Origin: an uncultured Bacteroidales bacterium
GTDB lineage: Bacteria > Bacteroidota > Bacteroidia > Bacteroidales > ML635J-15
DNA: 37,011 nt
Reading direction: 5' to 3'
Assembly (NCBI GenBank): GCA_937899245.1
Contig: CALDKB010000045.1
Coordinates: 1 to 37,011 of the forward strand
This document shows positions 1 to 8,284 of this stretch, one piece after another. Position 1 is the stretch's first letter; each line of letters starts with the position of its first letter. Position numbers and translations under genes: made by a program. The notes below the pieces were generated by a model. That model did no database searches. It was not told the origin of the DNA and worked only from the letters and a program-made list of their open reading frames with translations.

Positions 1-8
1 GTGCAGAA

Positions 9-55
9 GAACATCTGCGTCAGCAAATTTGTATCTTTGACACACTGATAACAAC
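9..55 (+). repeat. Degenerate terminal CRISPR repeat
   Basis: The 3' part of this repeat, from base 24 or 25 to 55, matches the consensus exactly, including the -7-like TATCTTTG at 32-39. The first 15 or 16 bases are essentially unrelated to the consensus. The half that would pair with a tracrRNA is therefore lost and the half carrying the promoter-like element is kept. Confidence 0.85.
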
Positions 56-86
56 GAGCGAAAACATTTAAAACTTTTGCCACTTG

Positions 87-116
87 TTGTGATTTGCTTT
101 CAAATTTGTATCTTTG
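87..116 (+). promoter_or_regulatory. Promoter-like element inside the CRISPR repeat (present in each intact repeat)
   Basis: In this repeat TTG (87-89) is followed by 19 bases and then TATCTTTG (109-116). This fits the Bacteroidota sigma-factor pattern of a -33 TTTG/TTG and a -7 TAnnTTTG. The same bases recur in all ten intact repeats. Initiation would fall in the last ten bases of the repeat or at the start of the spacer, as known for repeat-internal promoters of Neisseria and Campylobacter type II-C arrays. The motif is seen; its activity is inferred. Confidence 0.55.
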
Positions 117-901
117 ACACACTGATAACAACGAAGGGGGTGCTGTTGTAGATACTCGCCACGTTGTGATTTGCTTTCAAATTTGTATCTTTGACACACT
201 GATAACAACAGTACTTATTATGGAAGTCGTTAACTAGATGTTGTGATTTGCTTTCAAATTTGTATCTTTGACACACTGATAACAACAAACCAGTCAATGG
301 TTATGAAACGAGAGATGGTTGTGATTTGCTTTCAAATTTGTATCTTTGACACACTGATAACAACTACAGATTAACTCTGACGTAATGTCATCATGTTGTG
401 ATTTGCTTTCAAATTTGTATCTTTGACACACTGATAACAACTGCTGAATGTATTCCTTATTACCCTTGTTGTTGTGATTTGCTTTCAAATTTGTATCTTT
501 GACACACTGATAACAACTGTTTACCTGCGTTTGTATGATAAGACATTGTTGTGATTTGCTTTCAAATTTGTATCTTTGACACACTGATAACAACAAAAAC
601 TCCCACCTTTACAGGCGGGAGATCGTTGTGATTTGCTTTCAAATTTGTATCTTTGACACACTGATAACAACCTACTACCTGTAAGATGTTTCGGCCACTG
701 CGTTGTGATTTGCTTTCAAATTTGTATCTTTGACACACTGATAACAACACATTCAGCATCTTCATGACGAGACGTTCGGTTGTGATTTGCTTTCAAATTT
801 GTATCTTTGACACACTGATAACAACACGATGCCGGTAAGATGTTGTGTTGTAATGGTTTACAAAGAAAAATAGGAATAAAAAAAGTTATCGGTAAAAATG
901 G

Positions 902-929
902 AAAAGCCCTTGGGAAGAGGGCTTTTTTT
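902..929 (+). terminator. Intrinsic terminator downstream of the CRISPR array
   Basis: AAAAGCCC (902-909) pairs with GGGCTTTT (919-926) and a run of T follows. It would end rightward transcription leaving the array. Confidence 0.75.
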
Positions 930-1063
930 ATGGGCATTATTTGGTGCGGGATCATACTTTTTTTTATAAAACGCCTAAGTGTATAATGTTATGATTGTAT
1001 TGCACGAATTGGCTTGCTATATGGTTGTTCTTCGGATTTTTGATGAAAAATGTAAAAAAAAGA

Positions 1064-1092
1064 TTGCTGTTTGCAAAATAATTATATATTTG
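1064..1092 (+). promoter_or_regulatory. Putative promoter of the GldM-like gene
   Basis: TATATTTG at 1085-1092 matches the -7 consensus TAnnTTTG, with TTG at 1064-1066 18 bases upstream. The coding start at 1118 leaves a leader of about 20 bases. Confidence 0.5.
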
Positions 1093-1117
1093 CATAAGAT
1101 TTTAAACGCTATTTATT

Positions 1118-1825
1118 ATGAAGAGGGCATTAATATTTTTTGCAAGTGTTTCTTTATTGGCACTTATGAGTGTTGTATGCTGCGGCTATACAAACATTGT
1201 GACATCATGCGGAAGTTCAACCGAAGTTTTACCGGTCGACGACACTGCGAAATCGAAAGTAACCATAGCGGCCACGGCGTGTAATGTGTTATACAGGGGA
1301 ATTAAAAATCCGATATCTATAACTGCCTGCGGTAACGAAGATGCTGTTCCGGGCATAACCGAAGGTGCAAAGATATACAGGGGGCAAGTTCCGGGCTATG
1401 AAGGCGAATACATAGTTGAGATAACATCGCCCGACCTGAAAGAAATTTCGATAACCGCTGGCGGTAGAAGTGTGAAGTTCATTGTCATGAATCTTCCTAC
1501 GGCAACCATTAAGATTGGAGGATACAGATCGGGAGCCCATATTCCAAGGGATGTAATTATGAAGTCAGAAAGACTTGATGCCGAAATCGAAGGGTTCTTT
1601 CCGTATTCCGATATAAAATATGTTGTCAGCCAATTCTCGTTTCTGCTGGAAAAAGATGGAATAACAACATCGTATCCGGTAGAAGGCGGTGAAATTCCAA
1701 AAGAAATGAAGTCCTACATAAAAGACTTGCCTTCAGGGACTTTGGTTGCAATCATTGGAATAAAGGTTTCAACACCTGTAGGCTTGCAATATGCACCGGC
1801 AATGACTTTTACATTAGCAGAATAA
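1118..1825 (+). CDS. Secreted protein resembling the C-terminal domains of GldM
   Basis: This 235-residue protein begins with a signal peptide (about residues 1-22). A CysCys at 21-22 could be a non-standard lipoprotein site, but the bases before it (SVV) make a poor lipobox. The rest resembles the two periplasmic C-terminal domains of GldM, the T9SS motor shaft. A block reading NVLYRGIKNPISI (56-68) matches the GldM phrase 'NVLYRGVDNPISI'. A second block with IKIGG (131-135), a phenylalanine-rich strand (160-175) and a closing segment in the place of GldM's 'GPDG' turn (218-222, here STPVG) matches the last domain. Full GldM is about 500 residues with an N-terminal membrane helix that is absent here. 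It stands alone between the array terminator and the next gene. It may bind a T9SS or surface component; the family link is from memory, and function is unknown. Confidence 0.7.
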   Translation: MKRALIFFASVSLLALMSVVCCGYTNIVTSCGSSTEVLPVDDTAKSKVTIAATACNVLYRGIKNPISITACGNEDAVPGITEGAKIYRGQVPGYEGEYIVEITSPDLKEISITAGGRSVKFIVMNLPTATIKIGGYRSGAHIPRDVIMKSERLDAEIEGFFPYSDIKYVVSQFSFLLEKDGITTSYPVEGGEIPKEMKSYIKDLPSGTLVAIIGIKVSTPVGLQYAPAMTFTLAE

Positions 1826-2042
1826 AATCAACTTTGTTGTATAATTTGCTTCTGGGAGCTGTCTTTTCAGACAGTAGCCTGATAATGGCATGATGGAAGC
1901 TTTGCAAATTAGTTCCGGTCAAACTTTTCCGTGCTTTTGGGGTGGTTCGTCGCCTTTTTCTCATCGTCTTGTTGATATCATTTGCGGATTGAAGGATTTT
2001 CGCAATGAAATTGATTTACATTTGCATGATTAATATTAATTT
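1826..2042. other. Intergenic region with small hairpin and -7-like box
   Basis: CTGTCT (1859-1864) pairs with AGACAG (1869-1874) but no T-run follows, so it is not a clear terminator. TACATTTG at 2017-2024 fits the -7 consensus for the next gene, without a good -33 partner. I see no coding sequence. Confidence 0.4.
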
Positions 2043-2747
2043 ATGGACAATAAAGGCATTCTATATCTCATTCCGAACAAGATAAGCGAAGCTCCGCTCG
2101 ACGAGGTGGTTCCGCAGCGCTTGTTTTCGCTAGTGCCGACAATTAAGCATTACATAGTCGAGGATGTTCGCACGGTTCGCCGATATCTGCGGCAGCTAAG
2201 CAAGGACGTCGACATTGATTCAACGACATTCTACGAGCTAAACAAGCATACGCTCGACACCGATATCTCCACATACCTGACGGCCGCCGAAAAAGGGGAG
2301 AACATAGGGCTGATAAGCGAGGCGGGACTTCCGTGCGTTGCCGATCCTGGAAATGTGATTGTGGCGATGGCGCATCGCAAGGGAATACGCGTAGTGCCAC
2401 TTGTTGGACCCTGCTCGATGATGATGGCTCTTATGGCTTCGGGTCTTAACGGACAGAATTTTGCATTCAACGGATATATTCCCATCGACCAGCCGGAACG
2501 TGCGCGCAAGCTCCGCGATTTGGAGGCACGCTCAAAGAAGGAGCACCAGTCGCAGATATTCATGGATACACCATACCGCAACAACCGACTGTTCGACGAC
2601 CTTAAGGAAACGCTGTCGCCCCAGACTATGCTATGCATTGCCCTCAATATCTCGGCCGACGATGAGTTTATATGCACAAGTACAATCGCCGAGTGGAAAC
2701 GTGAAAAAATAGACCTGAATAAAAAACCTTGTATCTTCATAATATGA
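2043..2747 (+). CDS. RsmI-like SAM-dependent methyltransferase (tetrapyrrole methylase fold)
   Basis: The 234-residue protein belongs to the tetrapyrrole-methylase superfamily that includes RsmI, which 2'-O-methylates C1402 of 16S rRNA. The SAM-site signature ISEAGLPCVADPG (91-103) corresponds to RsmI 'VSDAGTPGISDPG'. A VGPCS...ASGL block (121-135) corresponds to 'PGPSA...ASGL'. It is shorter than E. coli RsmI (about 286 residues), lacks the C-terminal extension, and has an unusual N-terminus (ILYLIPNKISEAP). Bacteroidota often carry such a shortened paralogue beside a normal RsmI, so the exact target is uncertain. Its stop overlaps the next start (ATGA), so the two are probably translated together. 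Confidence 0.8.
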   Translation: MDNKGILYLIPNKISEAPLDEVVPQRLFSLVPTIKHYIVEDVRTVRRYLRQLSKDVDIDSTTFYELNKHTLDTDISTYLTAAEKGENIGLISEAGLPCVADPGNVIVAMAHRKGIRVVPLVGPCSMMMALMASGLNGQNFAFNGYIPIDQPERARKLRDLEARSKKEHQSQIFMDTPYRNNRLFDDLKETLSPQTMLCIALNISADDEFICTSTIAEWKREKIDLNKKPCIFII

Positions 2748-3925
2748 ACCGTTATCTAAAAATAGGTTTGCTGCTAGTTTTTGCAGTCGCCATTTGCCTC
2801 ACTTCTGGCAAGGTTTTCAACATTGAAATAGGGACAAATCCTCCAGATAAGGTAGCCGAGCTTTCCGATTCGACGGCATGTTTTGCCGAGATTGCCCCTG
2901 ACTTTGCATATTACGAATATGTTGACGGCAAGGATGTCTTCCTAATTTACGGCAAGTCGGACAATTTGCTGTGCAAGGTCCTGTTTTCGATGCCTTACTG
3001 TTCCGACATACAGGGCTACAACGGGAATGTTCCGCTGGCGGTGGTGCTGTCGCCCGACGACAAGGTTGAGCAGATTCATTTGCTAGCCAACAATGAGACT
3101 CCGTCGTTCCTGAACAGGGTTGTGGAGCAGGGGTTCCTCGACAGCTGGAAAGGCTTGTCGCCCGCAGAGGCGGTGGCAAGACAGGTGGATGCAGTCTCGG
3201 GTGCTACTTTTTCAAGCACGGCAATCAAGAAGTCGGTAATGGTGCGTCTCGAAAACTATTCGGGCAGTACGCTCGAAGTCGACGAGTTTGGTGTTTCAAA
3301 CAATTTCATTGGATTTGTAGTCTCGATGGTTTATCTGCTTTTCGCCGGATTCTGCTTCTGGGAGCCGCAGCGGACATCAAAATATAGGGTTTTCCTTTTG
3401 CTCGCTTCTGTTGGCGTTCTTGGCTTCTGGCAGGGACAGTTCATCAGCATCGCCAAGTTGTCGTCGTGGCTGCTTACAGGTGTAAACTGGCAGATGGAGA
3501 TTTTCCTCTTCATCGTTTTGCTGATGGGAATTGTAGCGCCGTTGTTTATGAACAAGTCGTTCTACTGCATGTATGTATGCCCGTTTGGCGCTTGCCAGGA
3601 ACTGATGGGAAAGATAAATCCAAAGCACAAGATGAAGATTTCGCCGAAACTTGCAAAATGGCTTAAGTATGTAAGATATGTCCTGCTGGTTTTCCTCGGA
3701 GCAATACTCTGTACTTCGCTCGACCTCAGCATTGAGTATTTCGAGCCGTTCTCGGCATTCAAGTTCCAGTTTGCTTCGCTGTCGGTGCTGATACTTGCCG
3801 GCGTGATGCTATTGCTGTCGGTATTTGTAAATCGGCCGTGGTGCAATTTCTTCTGTCCGACGGGAGCATTCTTCTCGCTGTTTGCCGATAGGAACAAAAA
3901 GACATCAAAATCTGTTAAGGAATAG
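2744..3925 (+). CDS. Membrane flavoprotein with FMN-binding and NosR/NapH-type 4Fe-4S domains
   Basis: The protein has 393 residues from the ATG at 2744, which overlaps the preceding stop as ATGA; an upstream in-frame TTG at 2729 is less likely. An N-terminal membrane anchor (5-21) leads into an FMN-binding domain. Its VSGATFSS (151-158) fits the [S/T]GAT flavinylation motif, in which Thr155 would carry covalent FMN attached by ApbE. Several membrane helices follow (about 188-206, 215-230, 250-268, 311-326, 345-362). Between and after them lie cysteine motifs C275-x3-C279-P with C284, and C367-x3-C371-P. The layout matches NosR/RnfG-NapH-like proteins that pass electrons across the membrane. 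The second CxxxCP motif is reduced, so how many clusters it binds is unclear. The donor and acceptor are unknown; Rnf lies far away at 19752-25347. Confidence 0.82.
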   Translation: MNRYLKIGLLLVFAVAICLTSGKVFNIEIGTNPPDKVAELSDSTACFAEIAPDFAYYEYVDGKDVFLIYGKSDNLLCKVLFSMPYCSDIQGYNGNVPLAVVLSPDDKVEQIHLLANNETPSFLNRVVEQGFLDSWKGLSPAEAVARQVDAVSGATFSSTAIKKSVMVRLENYSGSTLEVDEFGVSNNFIGFVVSMVYLLFAGFCFWEPQRTSKYRVFLLLASVGVLGFWQGQFISIAKLSSWLLTGVNWQMEIFLFIVLLMGIVAPLFMNKSFYCMYVCPFGACQELMGKINPKHKMKISPKLAKWLKYVRYVLLVFLGAILCTSLDLSIEYFEPFSAFKFQFASLSVLILAGVMLLLSVFVNRPWCNFFCPTGAFFSLFADRNKKTSKSVKE

Positions 3926-5068
3926 ATGAAGAAATATCGCAAATATATTATCGGAGCGATTGGATTGGCGGTGCTTGTCCTTTTCTGCTTTTATTTTTCC
4001 AAAATCGTATGGTGGATATTGATTTCGGCATTCATAGCCGCGATTTCCAGTCCGCTTGTTAAGATCTTCGACAGAATCCATATCCGCAAGTTTGTTATGC
4101 CGCGCTGGGTGTCGGCAATGCTCACTACAGTTGTTATCTGGGGGGTGATTGCCTTGTTCGTATATCTTACAATACCATTTATCGGCAATCAGGTCAAGCA
4201 GTTCAAGAATGTAGATGTCGAGAGCCTTCAGGTTGGGCTTGAGCAACCGATACAGAAAATTGACGAGTTTATGCAGTCGTATCCGATTTTAGGTGTGCCC
4301 GATTTTTCAACCGAGGACATTGTCGTAGATAAGATTCAGTCGGTTCTCAACTTTTCTGCACTCGGCAATTGGATAGGAAATGTAGGAAGTACAGCCCTGT
4401 CGATTTTCCTGGCCTTGTTTTCGATAACATTCTTTACATATTTCTTCCTCAAGGATTCGTCGCTATTTCACAATGGGATAATGATGCTTGTCCCTACAGA
4501 CTACGAGGACAAGGCGACCAGAATCCTCGACAAGCTTCCTCGGCTCATCAAGAATTATCTGCATGGCATTTTCTTCGAGATGCTGTCGGTGATGACCTTG
4601 ATAACAATAGGTCTTCTGATATGCAGCCTTCCATTCGGCTTGTCGCTGATGATTGGGATGATTTGTGGTTTCCTGAATATCATTCCTTATGTTGGTCCGT
4701 GGATAGGTGCGGCAATAGGCATTGTCTTCATCGGTGCGGCAAATATCAATCTGGATTTCTTTGCTGTCACCATGCCGAAGGTGTATGGACTGCTGATAGT
4801 CGTTGTCGTTGTGCGACTCATCGACGATTTTGTCTTCCAGCCGTTCTTCTATTCTCGTAGTGTAAATGCACATCCACTCGAGATTTTCATTGTGATAATT
4901 GTTGCCGGCACACTTTACGGTATCATTGGAATGATGCTTGCAATTCCGGTATATACTGTCCTGCGTGTCATAGCAAAGGAATTTCTGTCCGAATACAAGT
5001 TTGTTCGCCAGATAACAAAGAATATCGATGACGATAAACCCGAAAATCAAGAAACAGATAAAAAATAA
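3926..5068 (+). CDS. AI-2E family permease (UPF0118)
   Basis: This 380-residue polytopic membrane protein has paired N-terminal helices (8-24 and 28-42), an extended soluble segment (about 100-150) and a C-terminal helical bundle rich in glycine and isoleucine. That is the plan of the AI-2E/UPF0118 family, named after TqsA (YdgG) of E. coli. Members export small molecules or act as ion antiporters, so the autoinducer-2 label should not be taken literally. It starts directly after the TAG of the FMN/4Fe-4S gene with no gap, so it belongs to the same transcript. The tail after residue 360 is charged and cytoplasmic. Confidence 0.85.
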   Translation: MKKYRKYIIGAIGLAVLVLFCFYFSKIVWWILISAFIAAISSPLVKIFDRIHIRKFVMPRWVSAMLTTVVIWGVIALFVYLTIPFIGNQVKQFKNVDVESLQVGLEQPIQKIDEFMQSYPILGVPDFSTEDIVVDKIQSVLNFSALGNWIGNVGSTALSIFLALFSITFFTYFFLKDSSLFHNGIMMLVPTDYEDKATRILDKLPRLIKNYLHGIFFEMLSVMTLITIGLLICSLPFGLSLMIGMICGFLNIIPYVGPWIGAAIGIVFIGAANINLDFFAVTMPKVYGLLIVVVVVRLIDDFVFQPFFYSRSVNAHPLEIFIVIIVAGTLYGIIGMMLAIPVYTVLRVIAKEFLSEYKFVRQITKNIDDDKPENQETDKK

Positions 5069-5116
5069 CCCATTTCAACTCTTCAACATTTTAACTCTCA
5101 AAACACAGAAACATCT

Positions 5117-6367
5117 ATGAAGGTATATAAATTTGGCGGTGCATCGGTAAAGACACCTCAGGCATTGGAAAATGTCTACAACATAGTAAAGGACGAAAAG
5201 AATCTTGTCATTGTGGTTTCGGCCATCGACAAGACAACAAATCATTTCGAACGCCTGGTCGATTTCTACTTCAAGGGCGACAATCAGAAGTTTGTGGAAT
5301 TCGACAGCATAAAGAAATTCCATTTCGATTATGTGCGCGAGGCATTTGGCAATGGCACCGAAGCTATTTACAAGACTTTGGAACGCCTTTTCGATGAAAT
5401 TTACATTCGTATTGATGGTATTCCTACCGATGATTACGATTTCGAATACGATTCCATTGTGTCGTATGGCGAGCTTTTAAGCACCAGCATTTTTTCCGAA
5501 TACCTTCGCCATAAGGGAAAGCAGAACAGATGGGTTGACATACGCCGGTATCTGGTTACCGATTCCAATTTCCGTGATGCGAAAATCGAGTGGGAACTTT
5601 CAGAAAACAGAGTACGTCAGGTGTTTGGCGATACAAATCACGATGTCTTTGTTACACAAGGATTTATTGGTAATGATATCAGTCACCACACAACCACGCT
5701 CGGACGAGAAGGTTCTGACTATTCTGCTTCGTCGATAGCGCATATTATTGATGCCGAAAGTGTAACCATCTGGAAGGATGTTCCCGGTATTATGAATGCC
5801 GATCCTGCGTGGTGTGATTTTGCGCAGAAACTTGACGAAATATCTTTCCACGAGGCGATAGAACTGGCTTTTTATGGCGCCAAGGTAATTCATCCTAAAA
5901 CAATAAAGCCAATCGAGAACAAGAATATCCCGCTGTATGTAAAGTCGTTCAAGGATCCTTCGGCTGAGGGAACTGTGATTAAGAAGCTCGACTATGCGCT
6001 TAATCTTGTGCCGGTATATATCCTGAAGCAGAATCAGGTGTTGATTTCGATATCGCCAAAGGATTTCTCGTTCATCGTTGAGGAAAATATGAGCAATATT
6101 TTCGGATTATTTGCAAAGTACAAGGTAAAGGTTAATGTAATGCAGAATTCTGCAATTGACTTTTCGGCTTCGATAGATGCAAATAATCGCAATTTCGATG
6201 CTCTTATTGCCGATTTGCAGAAGGAATATTTTGTTAAGTACAACGACAATCTGCAGCTGATAACCATACGCTACTACAACGATGATGCAATATCGCGGAT
6301 GATTTCAGGCCACAATGTCTATATGACGCAGAAGAGCCGAAAGACAGCAAGATTTGTTATCGGCTAA
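5117..6367 (+). CDS. Aspartate kinase
   Basis: The 416-residue protein phosphorylates aspartate, the first step toward lysine, threonine, methionine and diaminopimelate. It opens with KFGGASV (4-10), a variant of the usual KFGGTSV kinase signature. Further signatures are TTTLGREGSDYSA, the VTIWKDVPGI strand and the GAKVIHPKT loop. The region after about residue 300 (ISISPKDF..., MQNSAIDFSASID) is the ACT regulatory part, so feedback control by an end-product amino acid is likely. No homoserine dehydrogenase domain is fused, so it is the monofunctional type. It sits 48 bases after the permease, with no promoter I can point to. Confidence 0.93.
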   Translation: MKVYKFGGASVKTPQALENVYNIVKDEKNLVIVVSAIDKTTNHFERLVDFYFKGDNQKFVEFDSIKKFHFDYVREAFGNGTEAIYKTLERLFDEIYIRIDGIPTDDYDFEYDSIVSYGELLSTSIFSEYLRHKGKQNRWVDIRRYLVTDSNFRDAKIEWELSENRVRQVFGDTNHDVFVTQGFIGNDISHHTTTLGREGSDYSASSIAHIIDAESVTIWKDVPGIMNADPAWCDFAQKLDEISFHEAIELAFYGAKVIHPKTIKPIENKNIPLYVKSFKDPSAEGTVIKKLDYALNLVPVYILKQNQVLISISPKDFSFIVEENMSNIFGLFAKYKVKVNVMQNSAIDFSASIDANNRNFDALIADLQKEYFVKYNDNLQLITIRYYNDDAISRMISGHNVYMTQKSRKTARFVIG

Positions 6368-6394
6368 TCCGTTGATGTTTGTGCTGTTTGCCGC

Positions 6395-8284
6395 TTAGCT
6401 TTTTTTGTCTAGTTTTTCAAAAACAGAGTTGTTGCTGATAAATTCGGGTACTATTACCTTCATTGCGGCAACAATTTCCATGTCGTTGCGTTCGGGTGCA
6501 ATTTCGATGAGGTGCTCTATCGGTTTTGCAATCTCATAGTGGTCGTATACGCGGACCTTGGCCACCATAATCTGCTTGTTTTCGGTTGGAATAGTGTTTT
6601 CTTTTGTTGCAAGCAGCTCTTCGAATAGCTTTTCTCCGGGACGAAGTCCTGTGTATTGAATTTCAATGTCTTCGTCGATTTTTAGTCCCGACAGGAGAAT
6701 CATTTTTTCGGCAAGTTTTGCAATTTTTACAGGGTTGCCCATGTCGAAGATGAAAATTTCTCCGCCCTTGCCCATGTTTCCGGCAATAAGCACAAGTTGG
6801 CAAGCTTCTGGGATTGTCATGAAGAAGCGAGTGATTTCGGGATGAGTTACCGTAATCGGGCCACCGTTTTCAATCTGTTTTCGGAAACGTGGTATTACCG
6901 AGCCGTTTGATCCAAGCACGTTGCCAAAGCGAGTGGTGATAAACCTAGTGGTAACACCTTCAACGTTGTTAAGCGACTGTGTGTATATTTCGGCAATTCG
7001 CTTGCTGGCACCCATTACATTTGTTGGATTTACGGCCTTGTCGGTGCTAATCATGACAAATTTCTGAGCATTGTATTTTACTGCAGTGTCGGCAAGTATC
7101 TTTGTGCCCAATACGTTGGTGATAATAGCTTCCGATGGGTGATTTTCCATCATTGGCACGTGCTTGTATGCTGCAGCGTGATATACTAGGTCGGGATGGT
7201 ATTCCTCGAATATATGTTCAACAAGATTTTTGTTCCTGATGTCGCCAATGATAATGACACCTCTGTCGAATTTGCATTTCTCCTTTATTTCAAGTTCGAT
7301 GTCGTAGAGTGGAGATTCGGCGCAGTCGAAAAGAATTATAGTTCTTGGGTTGAATTTAGTCAGCTGGCGTACGATTTCGCTACCAATAGATCCAGCCGCA
7401 CCGGTAACCAGAATAATTTTATCGTTAAGGTTGCGGTTCATGTCGGCCTGGTTGATGTGAATTTCCGGACGTTCAAGCAAATCTTCAATCTTGATTTTTT
7501 TCATCTGGTTGACCGACAGTTTTCCGTTTACCCATGTCGATACTTCGGGTATTGTCTTCACGTCGACATTGTGGGCAAGGCAAATGTCGAGTACGAAATT
7601 CTTTCTTGCAATGGACAAGCTTCTTTCCGAAATGATGAAAGTTGATACGTTCTTGTCTTCGATAATGCTTTCGAGTTCCTTTAGATGGTAAATTTTGATG
7701 CCATCAATCTTATTGCCTGCCACTTTGTTGTGGTGTTCGATAAAACCGACAATCTTATATTTTGAATTTCGGTCGCGTTCAATGGCCCTCTTGGTTGTTT
7801 GTGCGAGGGTTCCCATGCCGTATATAAGTACATTGTTTGTGTTCTTCTGCTGTCCGTTGCCTTCCTGATATAGCGTTTTTACAAGAAGTCTCGAGAAAAT
7901 TAGGATTGAAGTTGAAATGAATGCGTCAATAATAATTATTGACAGAGGGATGATATACTTGTCCCTGAATGCAAGACCGATGATATTGGCAAAGAATATA
8001 GCAGCCGACCCGCATAGGATAACTATTATTATACGAGCAATGTCGTGCGTGCCGGTATATCTTACCATTCCGGCGTATGTTTTTCCTATAATAAACGATA
8101 TTCCCCTGATTGTCAAAAGCAACAATATTCCAATAAGCATCGCCTTGTGTTCGTTGTCTGGAATGTTGAAGTTAAACCTTAGGTAGTATGAAAACGCAAT
8201 TGAAAAGAAGCATATCACGCAGTCGATTAGGAAAATAACCCACCGAGGCGTAATTCTTCGCAATATGTTTACTGTTGGTGTCAT
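6395..8284 (-). CDS. CapD/WbpM-type nucleotide-sugar 4,6-dehydratase (membrane-anchored)
   Basis: This 629-residue protein has four N-terminal membrane helices (about 15-35, 48-66, 84-104, 112-134). A first, degenerate Rossmann domain (GMGTLAQ, 156-162) follows, then the catalytic SDR domain with TGAAGSIG (294-301), STDKAVNP (413-420) and MGASK (424-428). Met in place of the usual catalytic Tyr, together with TDK, is the known signature of the long PglF/WbpM/CapD group. These convert UDP-GlcNAc-type sugars to 4-keto-6-deoxy intermediates at the cytoplasmic membrane for capsule, O-antigen or protein glycans. Its ATG overlaps the stop of the upstream methyltransferase (ATGA), so it ends the holB-ricT-gldH operon. 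The exact substrate cannot be read from the sequence. Confidence 0.9.
   Translation of the reverse strand: MTPTVNILRRITPRWVIFLIDCVICFFSIAFSYYLRFNFNIPDNEHKAMLIGILLLLTIRGISFIIGKTYAGMVRYTGTHDIARIIIVILCGSAAIFFANIIGLAFRDKYIIPLSIIIIDAFISTSILIFSRLLVKTLYQEGNGQQKNTNNVLIYGMGTLAQTTKRAIERDRNSKYKIVGFIEHHNKVAGNKIDGIKIYHLKELESIIEDKNVSTFIISERSLSIARKNFVLDICLAHNVDVKTIPEVSTWVNGKLSVNQMKKIKIEDLLERPEIHINQADMNRNLNDKIILVTGAAGSIGSEIVRQLTKFNPRTIILFDCAESPLYDIELEIKEKCKFDRGVIIIGDIRNKNLVEHIFEEYHPDLVYHAAAYKHVPMMENHPSEAIITNVLGTKILADTAVKYNAQKFVMISTDKAVNPTNVMGASKRIAEIYTQSLNNVEGVTTRFITTRFGNVLGSNGSVIPRFRKQIENGGPITVTHPEITRFFMTIPEACQLVLIAGNMGKGGEIFIFDMGNPVKIAKLAEKMILLSGLKIDEDIEIQYTGLRPGEKLFEELLATKENTIPTENKQIMVAKVRVYDHYEIAKPIEHLIEIAPERNDMEIVAAMKVIVPEFISNNSVFEKLDKKS

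Larger units (their letters stand above)
9..825 (+). CRISPR. CRISPR array, type II-C-like, 11 repeats and 10 spacers
   Basis: Ten identical 47-nt repeats start at 86, 163, 240, 318, 395, 471, 548, 625, 702 and 779. A partly decayed eleventh lies at 9-55. Each repeat opens with GTTGTGATTTGCTTTCAAAT and closes with GACACACTGATAACAAC. The ten spacers are 29-31 nt, mostly 30, and all different. The 47-nt length and the opening bases resemble the B. fragilis type II-C repeat as I remember it, so a Cas9 system is inferred. No cas gene or tracrRNA is visible; they would have to lie left of base 1 or elsewhere. Transcription is inferred rightward, because a promoter-like motif inside each repeat points right and a terminator follows at 902-929. 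I cannot tell which end receives new spacers. Confidence 0.97.

Noticed and set aside
826..870. A further spacer and degenerate repeat after the last intact repeat
   Set aside because: GTTGT recurs at 847 but the following bases do not follow the consensus, and a spacer of 21 would be too short. The 10-base match GTAAGATGTT to spacer 9 is probably chance.
100..955. Minus-strand open frames across the CRISPR array
   Set aside because: They are translations of the repeats (the same peptide recurs) and have no independent coding signal.
1..1117. A tracrRNA anti-repeat near the array
   Set aside because: I found no second stretch complementary to the first half of the repeat outside the array; it probably lies outside the window.
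979..1284. Plus-strand frame of 101 codons overlapping the GldM-like gene
   Set aside because: Low-complexity and cysteine-rich; the overlapping frame has a signal peptide and family resemblance.
2231..2740. Minus-strand frame of 169 codons opposite the RsmI-like gene
   Set aside because: Shadow of a well-supported gene in the opposite strand.
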